Source of the DNA: Tilletia caries | Lineage: Eukaryota > Basidiomycota > Exobasidiomycetes > Tilletiales > Tilletiaceae | DNA length: 64,000 nt | Reading direction: 5' to 3' | Assembly (NCBI GenBank): GCA_032718865.1 | Contig: JALUTQ010000039.1 | Location: 930,001 to 994,000 of the forward strand | In this document: in pieces, positions 1 through 11,511 of the stretch | How positions within the stretch are numbered: position 1 is the stretch's first letter | How the letters are laid out: each line of letters begins with the position of its first letter | Notes under the pieces: model-generated | What the model saw: the letters and a program-made list of their open reading frames with translations, nothing else | Told to the model about the DNA's origin: nothing | Database searches by the model: none | Program-made: the position numbers and the translations under genes

Positions 1-199
1 CATATACCGGAGCCACCACCGGTGCAGAAGACGACCTTGCCCTTGAAGATGTCATCCTGAGGAAGAACAGCAACAATTAAGTTGTCAATGCTACGCGTGC
101 CAATGATGGAAGCCGGGGCCAAGGTTGCGCTTCTTCGACTACACTCACCTTGAAGATATCGGTGGAGGGAACGGCGGAGAGAATGACGGGATCGGCCAT
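1..199 (-). CDS. SPS19: Peroxisomal 2,4-dienoyl-CoA reductase, 5' part (runs off the window)
   Basis: Only the N-terminus is present. Exon 1 (149-199) encodes MADPVILSAVPSTDIFK. A short intron (57-148; GTGAGT donor, TCAG acceptor on the minus strand) is followed by exon 2 (1-56), which encodes DDIFKGKVVFCTGGGSGI. The block DIFKGKVxFCTGGGSGI is characteristic of the SDR-family peroxisomal 2,4-dienoyl-CoA reductase, and TGGGSGI is its NADPH-binding glycine motif. Family knowledge: the enzyme removes the extra double bond from dienoyl-CoA intermediates so that unsaturated fatty acids can enter peroxisomal beta-oxidation. The catalytic part and any C-terminal peroxisomal signal lie outside the window, so the assignment rests on the N-terminus alone. 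It is divergent from the phosphatase gene that starts at 811. Confidence 0.8.
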
Positions 200-810
200 A
201 TCGTAGAAGCGGAAAAAGTTAAGAGAGGGCGAGAGCGAGGGCAGTAGGGGAGGCTAAGGTATTCTGCTGTTGGGCCAGAAGATGTCACAGGGTCAGACTT
301 AAATACAGAATGCTGTCAGCGCACGCTTCGGGCCCGCGCCATCCTTCGGGCGGGCACCGCTTCATCCCATCCCCCCCGGGGCGAGAGGAGACTCACATTA
401 TTCGCAGCAGGTCCAAGTCAAGTAACGCAGACAGACAGTCAGTCAGATGTTCAGTACTTATATGGAGGCCGAGCGCAAGAAGTGCCAGAGCCAAGCCAAA
501 GAGGTGAGCCCTGCGCGCTTCAAAGTCAGCGTCAGTACGTAATCCCGGCTATCCGGCTTCAAGAAGATGGCCGAGTGCCGCGCGTGCTCTCTCGAGTGTG
601 TTTATGAGGTGTTTGCACGTGATAACGCGGTCAATGAAATGCATGGCCCGAACATTCCGAAGTCCGAACATTCCTGACTCGAGCTCGTCGCTCGTCCCCT
701 TGCTTTGTTTTCTTCTTTCAGCTCGCATCCACAGTCCGGACTTCAGTACATACCGCTCCTCCTCTTCCCTCGCCCTTCCCTCGCCCGTGACCCGCCCCGT
801 AAATAGCAAG
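200..810. other. Intergenic region between divergent genes
   Basis: About 610 bp separates the divergent dienoyl-CoA reductase and HAD phosphatase starts and must hold both promoters. I see no convincing TATA box, repeat or RNA gene. Short open frames here have no recognisable protein features. Confidence 0.5.
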
Positions 811-2030
811 ATGGCCGCCGCTTCCTCAGCAGCAGCAGCTGGTTCCCCGCCCAAGACTCTCCCCATCGTCAAGCGCCAGCTCGTCGTCTTCGACTTTGAC
901 TGGTGAGCAGCTCTCATTGAATTCATGCGGTGCATTCCTTTTGACTCGTGAGCTCACACGCGCTGTTCGTTCCTCCTCCTCTTCTTCATGTGCTCCTCTC
1001 TCCTCTAATATTCACTTCTTGTGTGTCGAACCGTCCTCCTGCGCGACTGCCGGGTGTCGCGTGCGATTGGCACCCCTATCTAGGTCGCTCGCAGACCAGG
1101 ACACGGACCGATGGGTGCACGAATGTCTCGCGCCCGAGCTTCGGCGCAAGCAGAAGGCGCTCAAGGGTACCATGGACGGCATGGATCTCTTGTACGTCGT
1201 CATCGTAACCAGCCGGGACTTTCCGATGTCGGCGGGGCTGATTCCTTCCTTCTCAACCGCAGTGCCTCGCTTCTCATCGACTTGCACGCCAAGGGCGTCA
1301 CGCCTGAGCAGATCAAGGACTCTATGAGAAAAATGCCTTTCGTGAGTCCAGAAACGCGTGTGTTGGACATGTTATCGCCCGACTTAGCTGACCTGTTTCG
1401 TCTCTACCGTTCGCGCTTCCGTAGCACCCCGCCATGGTCCGCGGAGTTAAGGATCTCAAGTCCGATAAGCAGACCGAGACAGTCTTCTTCTTGCTCTCGA
1501 ACTCCAACACGGTCTACATCGACACCATCCTCGACGTGAGCTGAACTTCAATCCTTGCTTCAGGAAATCTCTCCGACCCGCTGAACCTTCTTTTTCTCGC
1601 AATCGCGGACTTTCTCCAGCACCAAGGTCTCCAGCCGCCCCACTGCGACATCTTCTCCGAGATCGTGACCAACCCAGCCGAGTTCGAGCCATCCGGTCTG
1701 CTCCGTCTCCGCCGCCGCCTCGACCCCTCCGGCCCCCAACACAGCTGCAAAGTCGGCTGCGGCTCCAACATGTGCAAGGGCGAAGAGTTCGACGCCTTCC
1801 TGACCCGACACGGTGGACGCGAGAGCTTCGAGCGGATCGTCTATGTCGGCGATGGTGGGAATGATTACTGTCCCGTCACGCGTCTCGGGGAGCGGGATCT
1901 GGCGTTTGTGCGCAAGTTCCGCGGGTTGGAGAAGAGGATTGGGAAGGAGGGCAATGTGAAGGCCACGGTTTGGTACTGGACGGGTGCTTGGGAGGTCGAG
2001 GGCCTGCTCGGTCACCTCCGCGGAGTATAG
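811..2030 (+). CDS. HAD-superfamily phosphatase of the PHOSPHO / pyridoxal-phosphate phosphatase type
   Basis: Five exons (811-902, 1084-1191, 1263-1341, 1425-1535, 1620-2030) splice in frame to a 266-aa protein. The HAD motif I is split by intron 1: VVFDFDW is completed as DFDWSLADQDTD, with the nucleophile Asp and the DxD arrangement. SNSN (motif II region) and VYVGDGGNDYCP (motif IV) follow; GDGGNDYCP is the signature of the PHOSPHO1/PHOSPHO2 group. Family members dephosphorylate small phosphomonoesters such as phosphocholine, phosphoethanolamine or pyridoxal phosphate in the cytosol. Which substrate this one uses cannot be read from the sequence. The ATG at 811 is chosen because it opens the frame just before motif I and follows stops in the same frame. 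It converges with the glycosyltransferase gene. Confidence 0.85.
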
Positions 2031-2348
2031 GGTGCGAAGATACCCGCCCCTCGAGTCTGAACTCCGACCCTTCCCCAGCTACCTATAGAGGCGCGGAAAC
2101 CGGATCACGCCAGTACATACCATGTTCCCCACCTTATACGACGCGTCGCTTGTAAATTCTTAATCGCAGCTACGCGCGCAAAGGGGCTTTTTAATCGACA
2201 AAAAGAATGTGCGTCCAGATTCCAGGAGAATAGCTATGCGAGATGCTCCGAACAGAAATGAGCGAGGGCGAAGAGAGATAGTGGGACGCGTCCGGGGTAA
2301 CCAAACGCGTCGGCTTGGTTTAATGGACACGAGCTGTGGGGTAGGCGG
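2031..2348. other. Intergenic 3' region between convergent genes
   Basis: Shared 3' flank of two convergent genes. It contains only presumable 3' UTRs; I see no repeat or RNA gene. Confidence 0.5.
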
Positions 2349-3994
2349 CTACTCGTCATCGTCCGGGAGGGATGCCTGACGTGCATGTAACTCGATGATG
2401 TCCGCAGCCACCCGCGTACCGCCCGCTTGGACCGTCCGGAGCTGCCACCGGTTGCAGTTCTTCTTGAACTTAGCGTAGTCCCGCAGGAGCTCGTCCAGCT
2501 TGACCACGATGTCCTCACGCACCAACTTGGGGCTCGTGTCCGACGTGACACCGATGTCGTGGGCGCGCACATAGGCCGCGATATCGTGTGTCTCTCCCCA
2601 CTGGGAGAGCACGAACTGGGGCAGACCGTAGGAGAGAGCCTCGTTGAAGCTGTTTCCTCCGCCGTGATGGACAGCAATCTTGACTACGGGGTGCTCGAGC
2701 ACGGTCTGGATGGAAGGAAGCCAGCTCTCGCGCCGGACGAAGGAGGGAAGGTCCGTTGCCGGCGGGATGGGCTGGATTTCGTCGCTCAGTGCGGGCACCT
2801 TGAGCAAGACGCGCAGGGCGGGGTTGGCGTCGTGCAAGTCTGACACGGCCAGGATGAGCTGATTGTACTCTTCCAGGGTGTAGTAGAAGATGGAGCCCAT
2901 GTTGATGTAGATGACTTCGCCGCCTGCCGATTGAGCCTCGTCGAGCCAGTCCTTGACTGGGTCGTGTTCTTCGTCTGATGATGCTGCAGCAGCCGTCTGT
3001 GCGGCCGCAGCGGCAGCCTTGTCGAGAATGGCAGCAGCTTCCTGGGACTGTCGTGCAAAGTCAATGCCTTCCGACTGCGCGGTCCGGACGGGCGGGTAGC
3101 ACGGGCCGACAAAGAAGACGTCAGGGTGGTAGGCTTCCGGTGGGTAGAGGTCGAGCCCCGCGACGTTGAACGAGATCGCAGCGACGTTTTCCTTGACCGT
3201 TCCTGCTACGGGAGTCATGAAGGAATCGCAGACGATATCAACGGGCTCCAAGCCGAGGACGTCCTTCCGGAACGCGCGGCGCGCCTTGGGCCAAGGGTGG
3301 GTAAAGCACCAGCGGAGCCACCAGGCGATGAAGGCAAAGTTGTTCCACACCATGCGGATACCCTTCCGTGACGCTGGACTGCCGTCGGCTCCGCAGAGCG
3401 GGAGAGGGTACTTGAACGGAGAGACGTCCTTTGCGACGGCACAGGCTGCGCCGGGACTCGAAAGCATGTACTTGCGCTTCGACAGCCGGACACCGTCGAC
3501 CGCGAAGGGGCTGAAGTTGTCGACGATGATCATGTCCGGCGCGACCTCAAGACAGACATCGCGCACCTTGAAGCAGGTATCCCGGTAGTTGTCGCCCCCC
3601 GGCTCGGTGTGCTCACAGACGAGGTTCAGGTAGGACACGAGCTCACCCGGCGGGTGTCGGGCGCGGGTGTGGAAAAGCTCCGGCTGCTGATGGGCGAGCA
3701 CGGTGAGGTCGTCGACGGCGGCGCCGGAACCGCAGCCGTGGAAGTGAATGCGGTCGGGCGCACCGGCGAGAGCTCCGATCTTGCGGACTCGGTTGGCGAG
3801 GCGGTCACCGGTGCAGACGTGGACATCGTGACCTCGGAGAACGAGCTCATGGGCGATGGACATCAGATTGCTGGCAGGACAGGGGGGAGAAGGCCGGTCA
3901 GTATATGCAACGCCGCTCCAGGGCACGCAACAGGACTCGCGACTGCTCACTTGATTTGGCCATGGGCCGGGTTGGACACGAAGAGCAACTTCAT
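2349..3994 (-). CDS. UDP-glycosyltransferase (GT1-like)
   Basis: Two exons (3951-3994 and 2349-3870) joined across an 80-nt intron give 521 aa. The start MKLLFVSNPAHGQ is the typical nucleotide-sugar-transferase N-terminus (LFVSNPxHGH-like), continuing NLMSIAHELVLRGHDVHV. Near residue 413, HHGGGNSFNEALSYGLPQ matches the C-terminal donor-binding motif of UGTs, in which His binds the diphosphate and the Glu/Gln pair binds the sugar. No signal peptide or membrane anchor is evident, so a soluble enzyme acting on a lipophilic acceptor is likely. Fungal relatives glycosylate sterols, fatty-acid glycolipids or xenobiotics; the acceptor here is unknown. Residues about 310-340 are Ala-rich. No other biosynthetic genes flank it, so a cluster role is not supported. 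Confidence 0.85.
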
Positions 3995-4372
3995 GGCGGG
4001 CGACTGCGGGCGCGGGAGGGACGGGAAGGTGTGAGTACGAAGGCTACCAAGCTGAACCCGCCAGGAGAGGAGTTCAGCAAGCACACACGCGGCGACCTAC
4101 CCGGACAACGTGAGAGGAGGTGGTGGTGGCCGTCAGGAACAAAGACCAGCCCGCAGATTCGAACCTCAATTACGCCGCGAGAGGACCCCACACCAAATTG
4201 GAACCTTCGCAGTGAGTTACTAGTGCGAACGCGAACCCAGCTCCGAAGGTGTCGCTTACCACCGGACGAACGGGCCGCCAAAGCCGGAAGAGGTGGTGGA
4301 AGAAGAAGTGAGTCGGGGACGCGCTTTGGAACTTGGAAAACGTCCAACAACCGCTGTCAGCTCAAGCCAACG
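3995..4372. other. Divergent intergenic region
   Basis: 378 bp between the divergent glycosyltransferase and bS21m genes. It is presumably a bidirectional promoter; I see no clear TATA box or repeat. Confidence 0.5.
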
Positions 4373-5054
4373 ATGTCAGGCCTTCGTCTCTGCAACACAC
4401 TCTCCAGCGCCATGCTGCGGCCGGCAGTGATGCCCATCGCAGCCTCCTCGACCAGCTCGCGCTCCATTTCCCACGCCTGCATGCGGGCAGCGAGAGCATC
4501 ATCACCATCCACATCAACTCTCAGAGCGCAAGCAAGACTGCCCTCATCAACACTACTGCAGCACCGTCTCGCTTCATCCTACTCTTCCAATAATGCGCGA
4601 GGACAGGCAGGAGCGTCAGGCTCGACCGCGTCGTCGCAGTCTTCTGCATCAGCCGTCGCAAGCGACCAGCTCAATGCATCCCTCGACAAGGACTTCCGCC
4701 TCCGACGCTCACACGGCCTAATCATCCCCGGCCAGCCAACCACGGGACGCTCTGTGACTGTGGTTGGCGGCGATCTCGGAAAAGCCTATCGGATCGTCAT
4801 GGGCATCTTGCGGAAGGATGACATTCGGGGTGAACTGAGGCGTGGGGAGCGCTATGAGAAGCCGAACCAGGAGCGAAGGAGGAAACGCTCGGAGCGGCAT
4901 CGGAGACGGTTTGCGGATCTCGTTAGGAAGAAGGTACAGCTTGTGAGTTGCTTCGGATCACGTCCGTCGTCCTGCATGTCTGTGATGTTCGCTCTGTTTT
5001 GACCTTATTTCCGCGCATTTGCAGGTCATGGCTCTCCGGGCCAGGGATGTATGA
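4373..5054 (+). CDS. MRP21: Mitochondrial small-subunit ribosomal protein bS21m
   Basis: Two exons (4373-4942 and 5025-5054) encode 199 aa. Residues about 1-110 are rich in Ser, Ala and Arg with almost no acidic residues, as expected of a mitochondrial presequence plus extension. The C-terminal part reads VTVVGGDLGKAYRIVMGILRKD, then a strongly basic RRRKRSERHRRRFADLVRKKV, and ends VMALRARDV. This is the bS21 family: an N-terminal strand, then a basic helix that contacts 16S-type rRNA in the mitoribosomal small subunit. The last ten codons lie in a separate 30-nt exon after a GTGAGT intron. FMC1 follows on the same strand about 190 bp downstream. Confidence 0.8.
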
Positions 5055-5246
5055 TGAATCTCCACCCGGCCTCTTCGTCCTCCTCCCCTGAATCTAATCA
5101 ACCCTTGCTTGACATATGTAATCCTTCTGAAAGTCTGCCTGCCCGCCTGTCCTTGCCGATGGAGTGTGGTCCTCCATAACCTCAGCTGAGAGTTGTGCGC
5201 AAGTCCAACCGGACGACGTTCACTTCCTGTCGTCGAGCTTTCCAAG

Positions 5247-6146
5247 ATGTCTGCTGCCGCTGCTTTCACACATTACAACTCCAGTCCGCGCACTGTCTAC
5301 CGCGCCATCCTGCGCGAGCTCCGCAAGTCGGTAAGTTGCGATCATATGTTGAGAGAGGAAGAGATGCGAGGAAGCTGAATGTTATCACATTCTTCCTTCC
5401 AGGCACCTCCGGCGGACACAGGCGCATCAATATCACTCAAGACAGCCGGAAGCAGCGCCGACCTCATCGCTTCTGCGCAGTCCAAGCTCGCTGCGCGCTC
5501 AGCGCCAACACCGGCGTCACCGACACCTTCATCGGCACCAGTTGACGCTCCGGAAACGACGATCAGCAGACCACGGCTGCCTGGCTTCCTCCAGAGCCCT
5601 GTGCTTCCCTTTATTCGACAGGCTCTTCGCAGCGCTGCGGCGGATTCAAGTACGGGAGTACAGGGGAGGACGCCGCTACGGGATCTGGCCGATGTGGAAC
5701 TCTTCATGCGGAGTAAGCGCATTCATGCGGTGAGTCTTCCTTACGTGTGCTTGCCATGCTGGCCTCCGTATGCCTCTGGTGCTTCCTTGCTTACAACAAA
5801 CTTTGGCACCCTCCTTCCTTTGCGTGGCACTTTGCGTGGCCACAGGATCTCCTAGTTCGGTGAGTCTTGGCTTCCCATGCTGAAGGGCTGCGGGATTTTG
5901 AACGCTCAAACAAGTCTTCTTGGATCCTAAACGAACAGATACAACCCAACCCACGGCATGTCCGAGCAGGAACGAGTGCGGGCGACCGCACGAATGGTAG
6001 GACTGGATGTGCCGGTAGAGTACGACCCAAGCAATTCGGACGCGGACGCCGGCGCTATGGCGGCTGCCACACTTCAGGGTGATTCGCAAGGCCAGAGCAA
6101 AGGGTACACCGGTCCGCTACCTCCGCCGAAACTGGATCAAGACTGA
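5247..6146 (+). CDS. FMC1: FMC1-like mitochondrial F1Fo-ATP synthase assembly factor (LYR superfamily)
   Basis: Four exons (5247-5330, 5403-5729, 5846-5859, 5939-6146) give 210 aa. Exon 1 encodes TVYRAILRELRKS, the first helix of an LYR/FMC1 protein. Exons 3 and 4 encode DLLVRYNPTHGMSEQERV followed by RATARMVGLDVPVEY, the conserved C-terminal block of fungal FMC1 proteins. Family role: in yeast, Fmc1 supports Atp12-dependent assembly of the F1 sector in the matrix. Exon 3 is only 14 nt (gatctcctagttcg); without it the conserved LLxRYNP block cannot be formed, so it must be spliced in. The central Ser/Thr/Pro-rich stretch of about 60 residues in exon 2 is longer than in yeast. Confidence 0.7.
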
Positions 6147-6673
6147 CGAGATCTAGCTTCCGTATCGGCGAGGCATATACTATTGGTCACCTCAGCTCTG
6201 AGATGGGCTTTCCGGTTTCTATCTAGCGGACGATGGCCACTCAATGCGTTGAGCGTGGGCACTGGACAACGGTCGAAATGTTGGTGGCGCCAGCGACGAT
6301 CTCCTCCGACTTTCATACCTCGGATTCCGGCAGGCAGCTCTTCATCTACTCAGTCACTGTCCACTTCGCACCATACCGTGTTCAGATCCAACTCTTTGCC
6401 TTGCTCTTCTGTATGCCAGACCTTCCCGTCGCCTTCGAGCTTCTTCATCAGATCTTCCTGCTGAGCTGTGATCACGTGCCGTCACGCTGCTCGGAGCCTT
6501 TTGCCTTTCGCCGCGTCATCTCACATCGAACGAGAGCTGAAAGCGAGAGCAACAGCATCGAGGACCGAGGTCGTGACTGCAAGGAGCAAGAGGTACTGAG
6601 CCATCTGTCCTGAACGAGAAAGGAAATAGTACAGCATTGCATCGCACCCTCAGCCTGCGCTTTCCCGCTCAAC
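6147..6673. other. Intergenic region
   Basis: 527 bp between FMC1 and UFD1, both on the plus strand. It should hold the FMC1 3' UTR and UFD1 promoter. I see no repeat or RNA gene. Confidence 0.5.
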
Positions 6674-8406
6674 ATGTCTCTCGTGAGTATGCTTCCGGCC
6701 CGGTCCGCCGGTCAGCTCATGGGACACGCCACGAACTTGTTGCTGACCCTCTCTGCTTGCTGCTCTCTCCCGTCTCCGCAGTTCGGCGGCTCTGACGATA
6801 ATGCTGGGAACCCCTTCGGCGGCGGTGGCTTTGGCGGTGGTGGTGGTGGCGGCTTCATGGGAATGGGAATGGGCTTCGGCGGCGGCATGTTCGATCGCCG
6901 TCTCGGCGGAGCTCCCCCGCACGCGTACCAAGAGTACCTCAAGGCATACAGCATGGCGATGCTGCCGCAGAAGGAACGGCTGAACGTCAGCTACGGCGGA
7001 AAGATCATCATGCCTGCTTCGGCGCTTTCGAAGCTGTGTGAGTCCTCTCCTCAAAGATCAAAGATCGAGCCTGAAATGCTTGAACCTGCGCATAAATAGG
7101 AGGCAGCTGACCTTGTCGTTTCCCATCATGCTACGTTTTCTCCAGCTCAATTCGAAATCGCTTCGCCCTGGATCTTCGAGCTCAACAACATCAGTGAAAG
7201 TCCGAAAAAGACTCATGCGGGTGTGCTCGAATTCATCGCGGAAGAAGGCAACGTACATTTGCCCGCCTGGGTGAGTTGCTGCGCATACAGCCCGAGCTTT
7301 GGCGAATCGCCCGACGTGCTCAAGAATCGTTTCCTATCTTCGTCAGATGATGCGCACGCTTGAGCTCAGCGAAGGTGATACGATTCGCATTGTCGGAAAG
7401 ACACTGCCCAAGGGAAAGCTCGTCAAATTCCAAGCACAGACGGTAGATTTCCTAGAAATTAGCGATCACCGGGCCGTGCTCGAACAGGCGATGCGCAACT
7501 TCTCTACCTTGACGCCGGGCGATGTGATTGAGATCGGCTACAACTGTCTCACCTTTGAGCTGCTGGTCATGGAGGTCGTACCCGACGCGGACGGTATCGT
7601 CATCATTGAAACGGATCTGGAGGTGAGTTTCGTTGATGCACCCAGATAATAAGATGCCCAGCTGGACTGACTTTTCCCGTATCGTAAATAGGTTGATTTC
7701 GCAGCACCGAAAGGATACGTCGAACCCACACCTGTACCCAAGGCACCTCCGCCAAGCATGGCTTCCAAACTGAAGATTGACGCCTCCAAGACGGAGTCCA
7801 TATCAGCTTCGGGCACCTCTACACCTGGCGCGGGCGCTGGTGCAGGCGCTGGCTCAGGCACACCAGGTCGGAGAGGAAGCAGCGTGCTGGCGGGCGAGGG
7901 AGCGGGTGCGTTCCGAGGCGCAGGCCAAAGCTTAAGTGGGAAGAAGAGTAAAGGGAAGAAGGAGCGATCTGTCGAGGCTCTGGATCCGCATAGTCTGGTA
8001 CGAAGAACAGAGTGAGTCATATGTGTTCTATCATGCGCTGTCACTCCTCCTTATTGATGCTTCGATACCTTATCCTCACTTGCCTACGTCCTCGCGCCAC
8101 GCAGTATTCCGCGCGTTATTACTTCCGACACGCAGATAGGCGACGTCAGAGTACCTGCGGCTTTAAATCTGCCATTCGGCCAGCTCTTCTTTGGCTACGA
8201 TGTCAAGCCGGCGGAAACGCCAGAGCAGCGGAAGCAGCGGGAACAAGCAGAAGCAGAGCAGAAGCAAGTGAGTTGCCGCCTCATCACCCCTTGCGACTTT
8301 TGACCCAGTGACAGAGTTGGTGGCTGACTGTAAAACATTCTTGTCATCCTTCTTGCAGCCCTTTGCTGGAGGCGGTCAAACACTTTCCGGGCGGCCTCCC
8401 AAGTAA
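6674..8406 (+). CDS. UFD1: Ubiquitin fusion degradation protein 1 (Cdc48/p97 cofactor)
   Basis: Seven exons (6674-6682, 6782-7037, 7146-7270, 7347-7622, 7692-8011, 8105-8267, 8359-8406) splice in frame to 398 aa. After a Gly-rich N-terminus comes the UT3/Nn-Nc double-psi barrel: KIIMPASALSKL, FEIASPWIFELNN, AGVLEFIAEEGNVHLPAWMM and FLEISDHRAVLE are hallmark UFD1 blocks. It ends PFAGGGQTLSGRPPK, while an upstream FRGAGQSLSGKK resembles the second FxGxGxxL Cdc48-binding (SHP) motif, so both SHP boxes are visible. Role: with Npl4 it recruits Cdc48 to ubiquitylated substrates in ERAD and chromatin extraction. Exon 1 is only three codons, so the true start is easily missed by automated models. Confidence 0.95.
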
Positions 8407-8836
8407 AAGTCGTAGGACGCCAGGTCATCTTACTGAAGGCCCCCCGTGCTTTGGCTTGCCGAAGAGCTCGACGCAGTTGAATCATCACCCCCTCTCCCTT
8501 TGAACTACACTTTGAATCCTCACGAGAAGAAGCCTGGAAGGGCCAGCGAACGAAGCCCGTTAGACCATAGGGATAAACGTATATTGGGGGCGGAAGGAGA
8601 AGGAGAGCAACACTTTCTTGTCAGCTGCTCGTCCCGGTCGCGTCGCGTCGCCTGCTGGAGCGTGAAGCTCGGAGCCTTTTACGAATCCTCGAGTTGCAGT
8701 TGCACACGACAAGCGAAAAGTCAAGGGGAGCTCTCGACGAAGGAAGCGCTGGGCCTTGCCACTCACTGAAGTCCAACTCACAGCTGAAGCACGCAGTTCA
8801 GATTGTCCCAGTACGCACGCACGGAGGAAGGAAAGC
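8407..8836. other. Intergenic region
   Basis: 430 bp between UFD1 and RAD7 on the same strand; probable UFD1 3' UTR and RAD7 promoter. Nothing else is recognised. Confidence 0.5.
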
Positions 8837-11259
8837 ATGTCCCGAGTACGCGGTCCCACGTCGGCCCTGACCGAGTTCCTTCGGGGTGAGTCGAGGTCGC
8901 GCAAGCATACATTGATTCACTCCGGGGCATACAGTGCTGAGCTCGTGAATGCTCACTTCTGCAGAGCGCGGCATCAACAATGAGCGTCTGTCCATGTTCC
9001 GACGCAATGCCGAGCAACAGCAGCAGGCCGCACAAGAAACTGTGGACGCTGTCGCCACTGGAGATCTCGACGCCGCCGATGCTGCGCTTGCTGCGGTCAT
9101 GGGAGGCGAGGGGTTACCGAACGGAGAAGGAAGCAGCAGCGCCGGAGCTGCCGTGGCTAGTACCTCAGCATCGCCCTCGTCCGCTCGTTCGGGAAGACTG
9201 ACAGCTGTGCGCCGCCGATCCCGCGCATCTGCTTCCCTTAACTACGAGGAAGAGGACGACACCGAGGAGGAGGCAGAGCAGGAAGCGGAGGAGACCCTCA
9301 CCAATTCCGTTGCCTCCTCGTCTCGTTCTCGTGCGACAGCGGCAGCTTCTAGGACGAATGGGAAGCGAGCGGGAGCTATGGTGGGAAAGGAGGCTGCTGG
9401 CAAGAAGCAGAAGAAGAAGCACGACGATGACGACGATGATGATCTTGCCGACTGGGCCATGGCTCCCATCGCTGGGAGCTCCCGCTCAAATCACTCGTAC
9501 GCGGGACGGACTCCTGGCAATATCGACTACTGCGCGGGTTGCAAGGCAAAGTTCACGATCACCAAGTACACGTGAGTCCCAGTAGTATTTACTGAGAAAG
9601 AAGCGTTTTAAACATCTGAAGAGTGTCATCTCCTTCGTTCATCCGTCGGCTTTCAGTAAGGTCACCGATAAAGGTGCCTTCTGTCATCGCTGCGGTCCAT
9701 TACAAGCCTCAATTGCCGCTGCGGCTCCCAAGCCAAAGAAGAAGCGACTCACAGCCGCGGAGAAGCGTCAGGTTCAGATCGAGGAGCTCAAGACCAAAAT
9801 CCCGTCGCTGCAGAGCATGTGTATTTCCATCGTTACTGATCATATCGAGGACGTCGATGCGCTGGGTGATATCGGACCGCATAATATTGATGCTATTAGC
9901 AAGGTGAGTGTACTTCGAGCCAGTGCATTGAAGCTCAGCTGTGCTCAGATGTTCTCCCTCTTGAACAGGCCATCGCTCGGAGCCGCAGCTTGAATCCAAA
10001 TACTGTCAAGTTATTCCTTTCTCCTGGCTTACCGCAGCTCACGCTATACGATTGCAGTCGTGAGTGCTTGGAAGTCCTTATCGGGACATCATTTTGGTTC
10101 TGGACTGTCCTCTAACGCGCATGATTGTATGACTGCAGAACTGGATGGAGACTCGCTCCAGTCTTTCGCAGCTTTTGCACCGGACTTGGAGATGATCAAC
10201 CTTCAAATGTGCGGTAGACTGGTGGACACCGCCCTAGACGCCTGGGCTCAAAAGCTGAAGAAGCTACACTCGATCGAGCTCTTCGGACCGTTCCTGGTGC
10301 GAGTCGAGGCTTGGTACCGCTTTTTCGAGACGCTCGGCCCACACCTGCGCAGCTTCAAGATCCGCGAGACGCCCCGCTTCGATCTGTCCTGCGTGGAGAC
10401 GATGGTCAAGATGTGCCCAAATATCACCGAGCTCGGTCTGGCGCAGATCGGCAAGCTGGACGATAGGATGCTGAGTCCGCTAGCCGCGTATCGGAATCTG
10501 ACCTATCTCGACATCTCGGACCCAGGCGTCTCAGGCCCGGGTATCTTGGCGGAATCGCTGAAGGATGCCAGCGTCATCGAGTTGCTGAGCAAGGTCGGCG
10601 GAACGTTGCAGACACTGAACATTTCGGGCAACGACGCGCTTACGGACGCCGTCATTACTGACGGCATCGCTCCGAATTGTCACTCCTTGAGTAGCCTTGC
10701 GTGCTCGGGGTGTGATCAGATCAGCGGCAAGGCGTTCGCACACCTCTGGAACGGTACCGTCGTAGAGAAAGCTGGCGGGAAGGCAAAGTCTGGTCGGTCT
10801 TCGAACAGGATGCAAGCAAATGGACACAGTGCATCCAACGGCGCTGCGAAGACTAGCTTGAGTCGCATCGATCTCAGCCGAGTTTTGCTTGTGGACGACG
10901 ACGCCGTCGTGGCGCTCATGGAGCATTCAGGCCCCTCACTGACGCATATCAACCTCAACTCGGTCGACCTTATCACGGAGCGCGGCTTGGGCTCGATCGC
11001 AAAGCAGTGCAAGAGTGCTGTCACCCTCGATCTCTCCTTTTGTCGCTCGCTGGACGACTCGCTGTTGATCGACTTGATGAAAATTCCCACGCTACAGAAA
11101 GTGCTTGTGTGGGGATGTAATCGTGTTGTGAGTGCTTCTACCCCATCTCACTTCCTATGAACTCTTGCTCATTGTGCTGTTTGCGTCCTACCACAGTCCG
11201 ACTTTGTCTCCCATCCTCGTGTTGCGATCGTCGGCAAAGAACGCAGCGAACTGTTCTGA
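8837..11259 (+). CDS. RAD7: DNA repair protein Rad7-like (leucine-rich repeat, global-genome NER)
   Basis: Six exons (8837-8885, 8965-9571, 9657-9903, 9969-10059, 10139-11127, 11197-11259) encode 681 aa. The N-terminus is Ser/acidic and includes a basic KKQKKKH and Asp-rich tract. Two CxxC pairs follow (CAGC...CHRC), a small zinc-ribbon-like unit split by intron 2 and typical of fungal Rad7. The rest is a run of leucine-rich repeats, such as LTYLDISDPGVSG, LSSLACSGCDQISG and AVTLDLSFCRSLDDS. In yeast, Rad7 with Rad16 and Elongin C forms a damage-recognition and ubiquitin-ligase module for repair of non-transcribed DNA. The last exon supplies SDFVSHPRVAIVGKERSELF. Length is somewhat above yeast Rad7. 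Confidence 0.85.
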
Positions 11260-11511
11260 TCTGGGCGCTCTCCGCATTCGACAACCGTGTATTCAGCATC
11301 CCAATATTCTCACGCAAATCGGACTGCTCTCGCCATGAAGCACACGATCTTCCGCTGCCAAAGGCGTATGTGTAAAGTTCCTGCGCTCAGCCTGACATTC
11401 CCCTGATGCTTACAGACCAAATGATGAAGGAATGTGCGGAAACGATGGCTGATGCTGCATTGCCTTCTAGCCAGATTACAAAGGGTATATGATTAAAGTC
11501 GATGAATATGC

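Noticed and set aside
2349..3994. A secondary-metabolite or glycolipid cluster (glycosyltransferase, SDR reductases, desaturase)
   Set aside because: The genes are tens of kb apart with housekeeping genes between, and no core synthase, P450, acyltransferase or transporter accompanies them.
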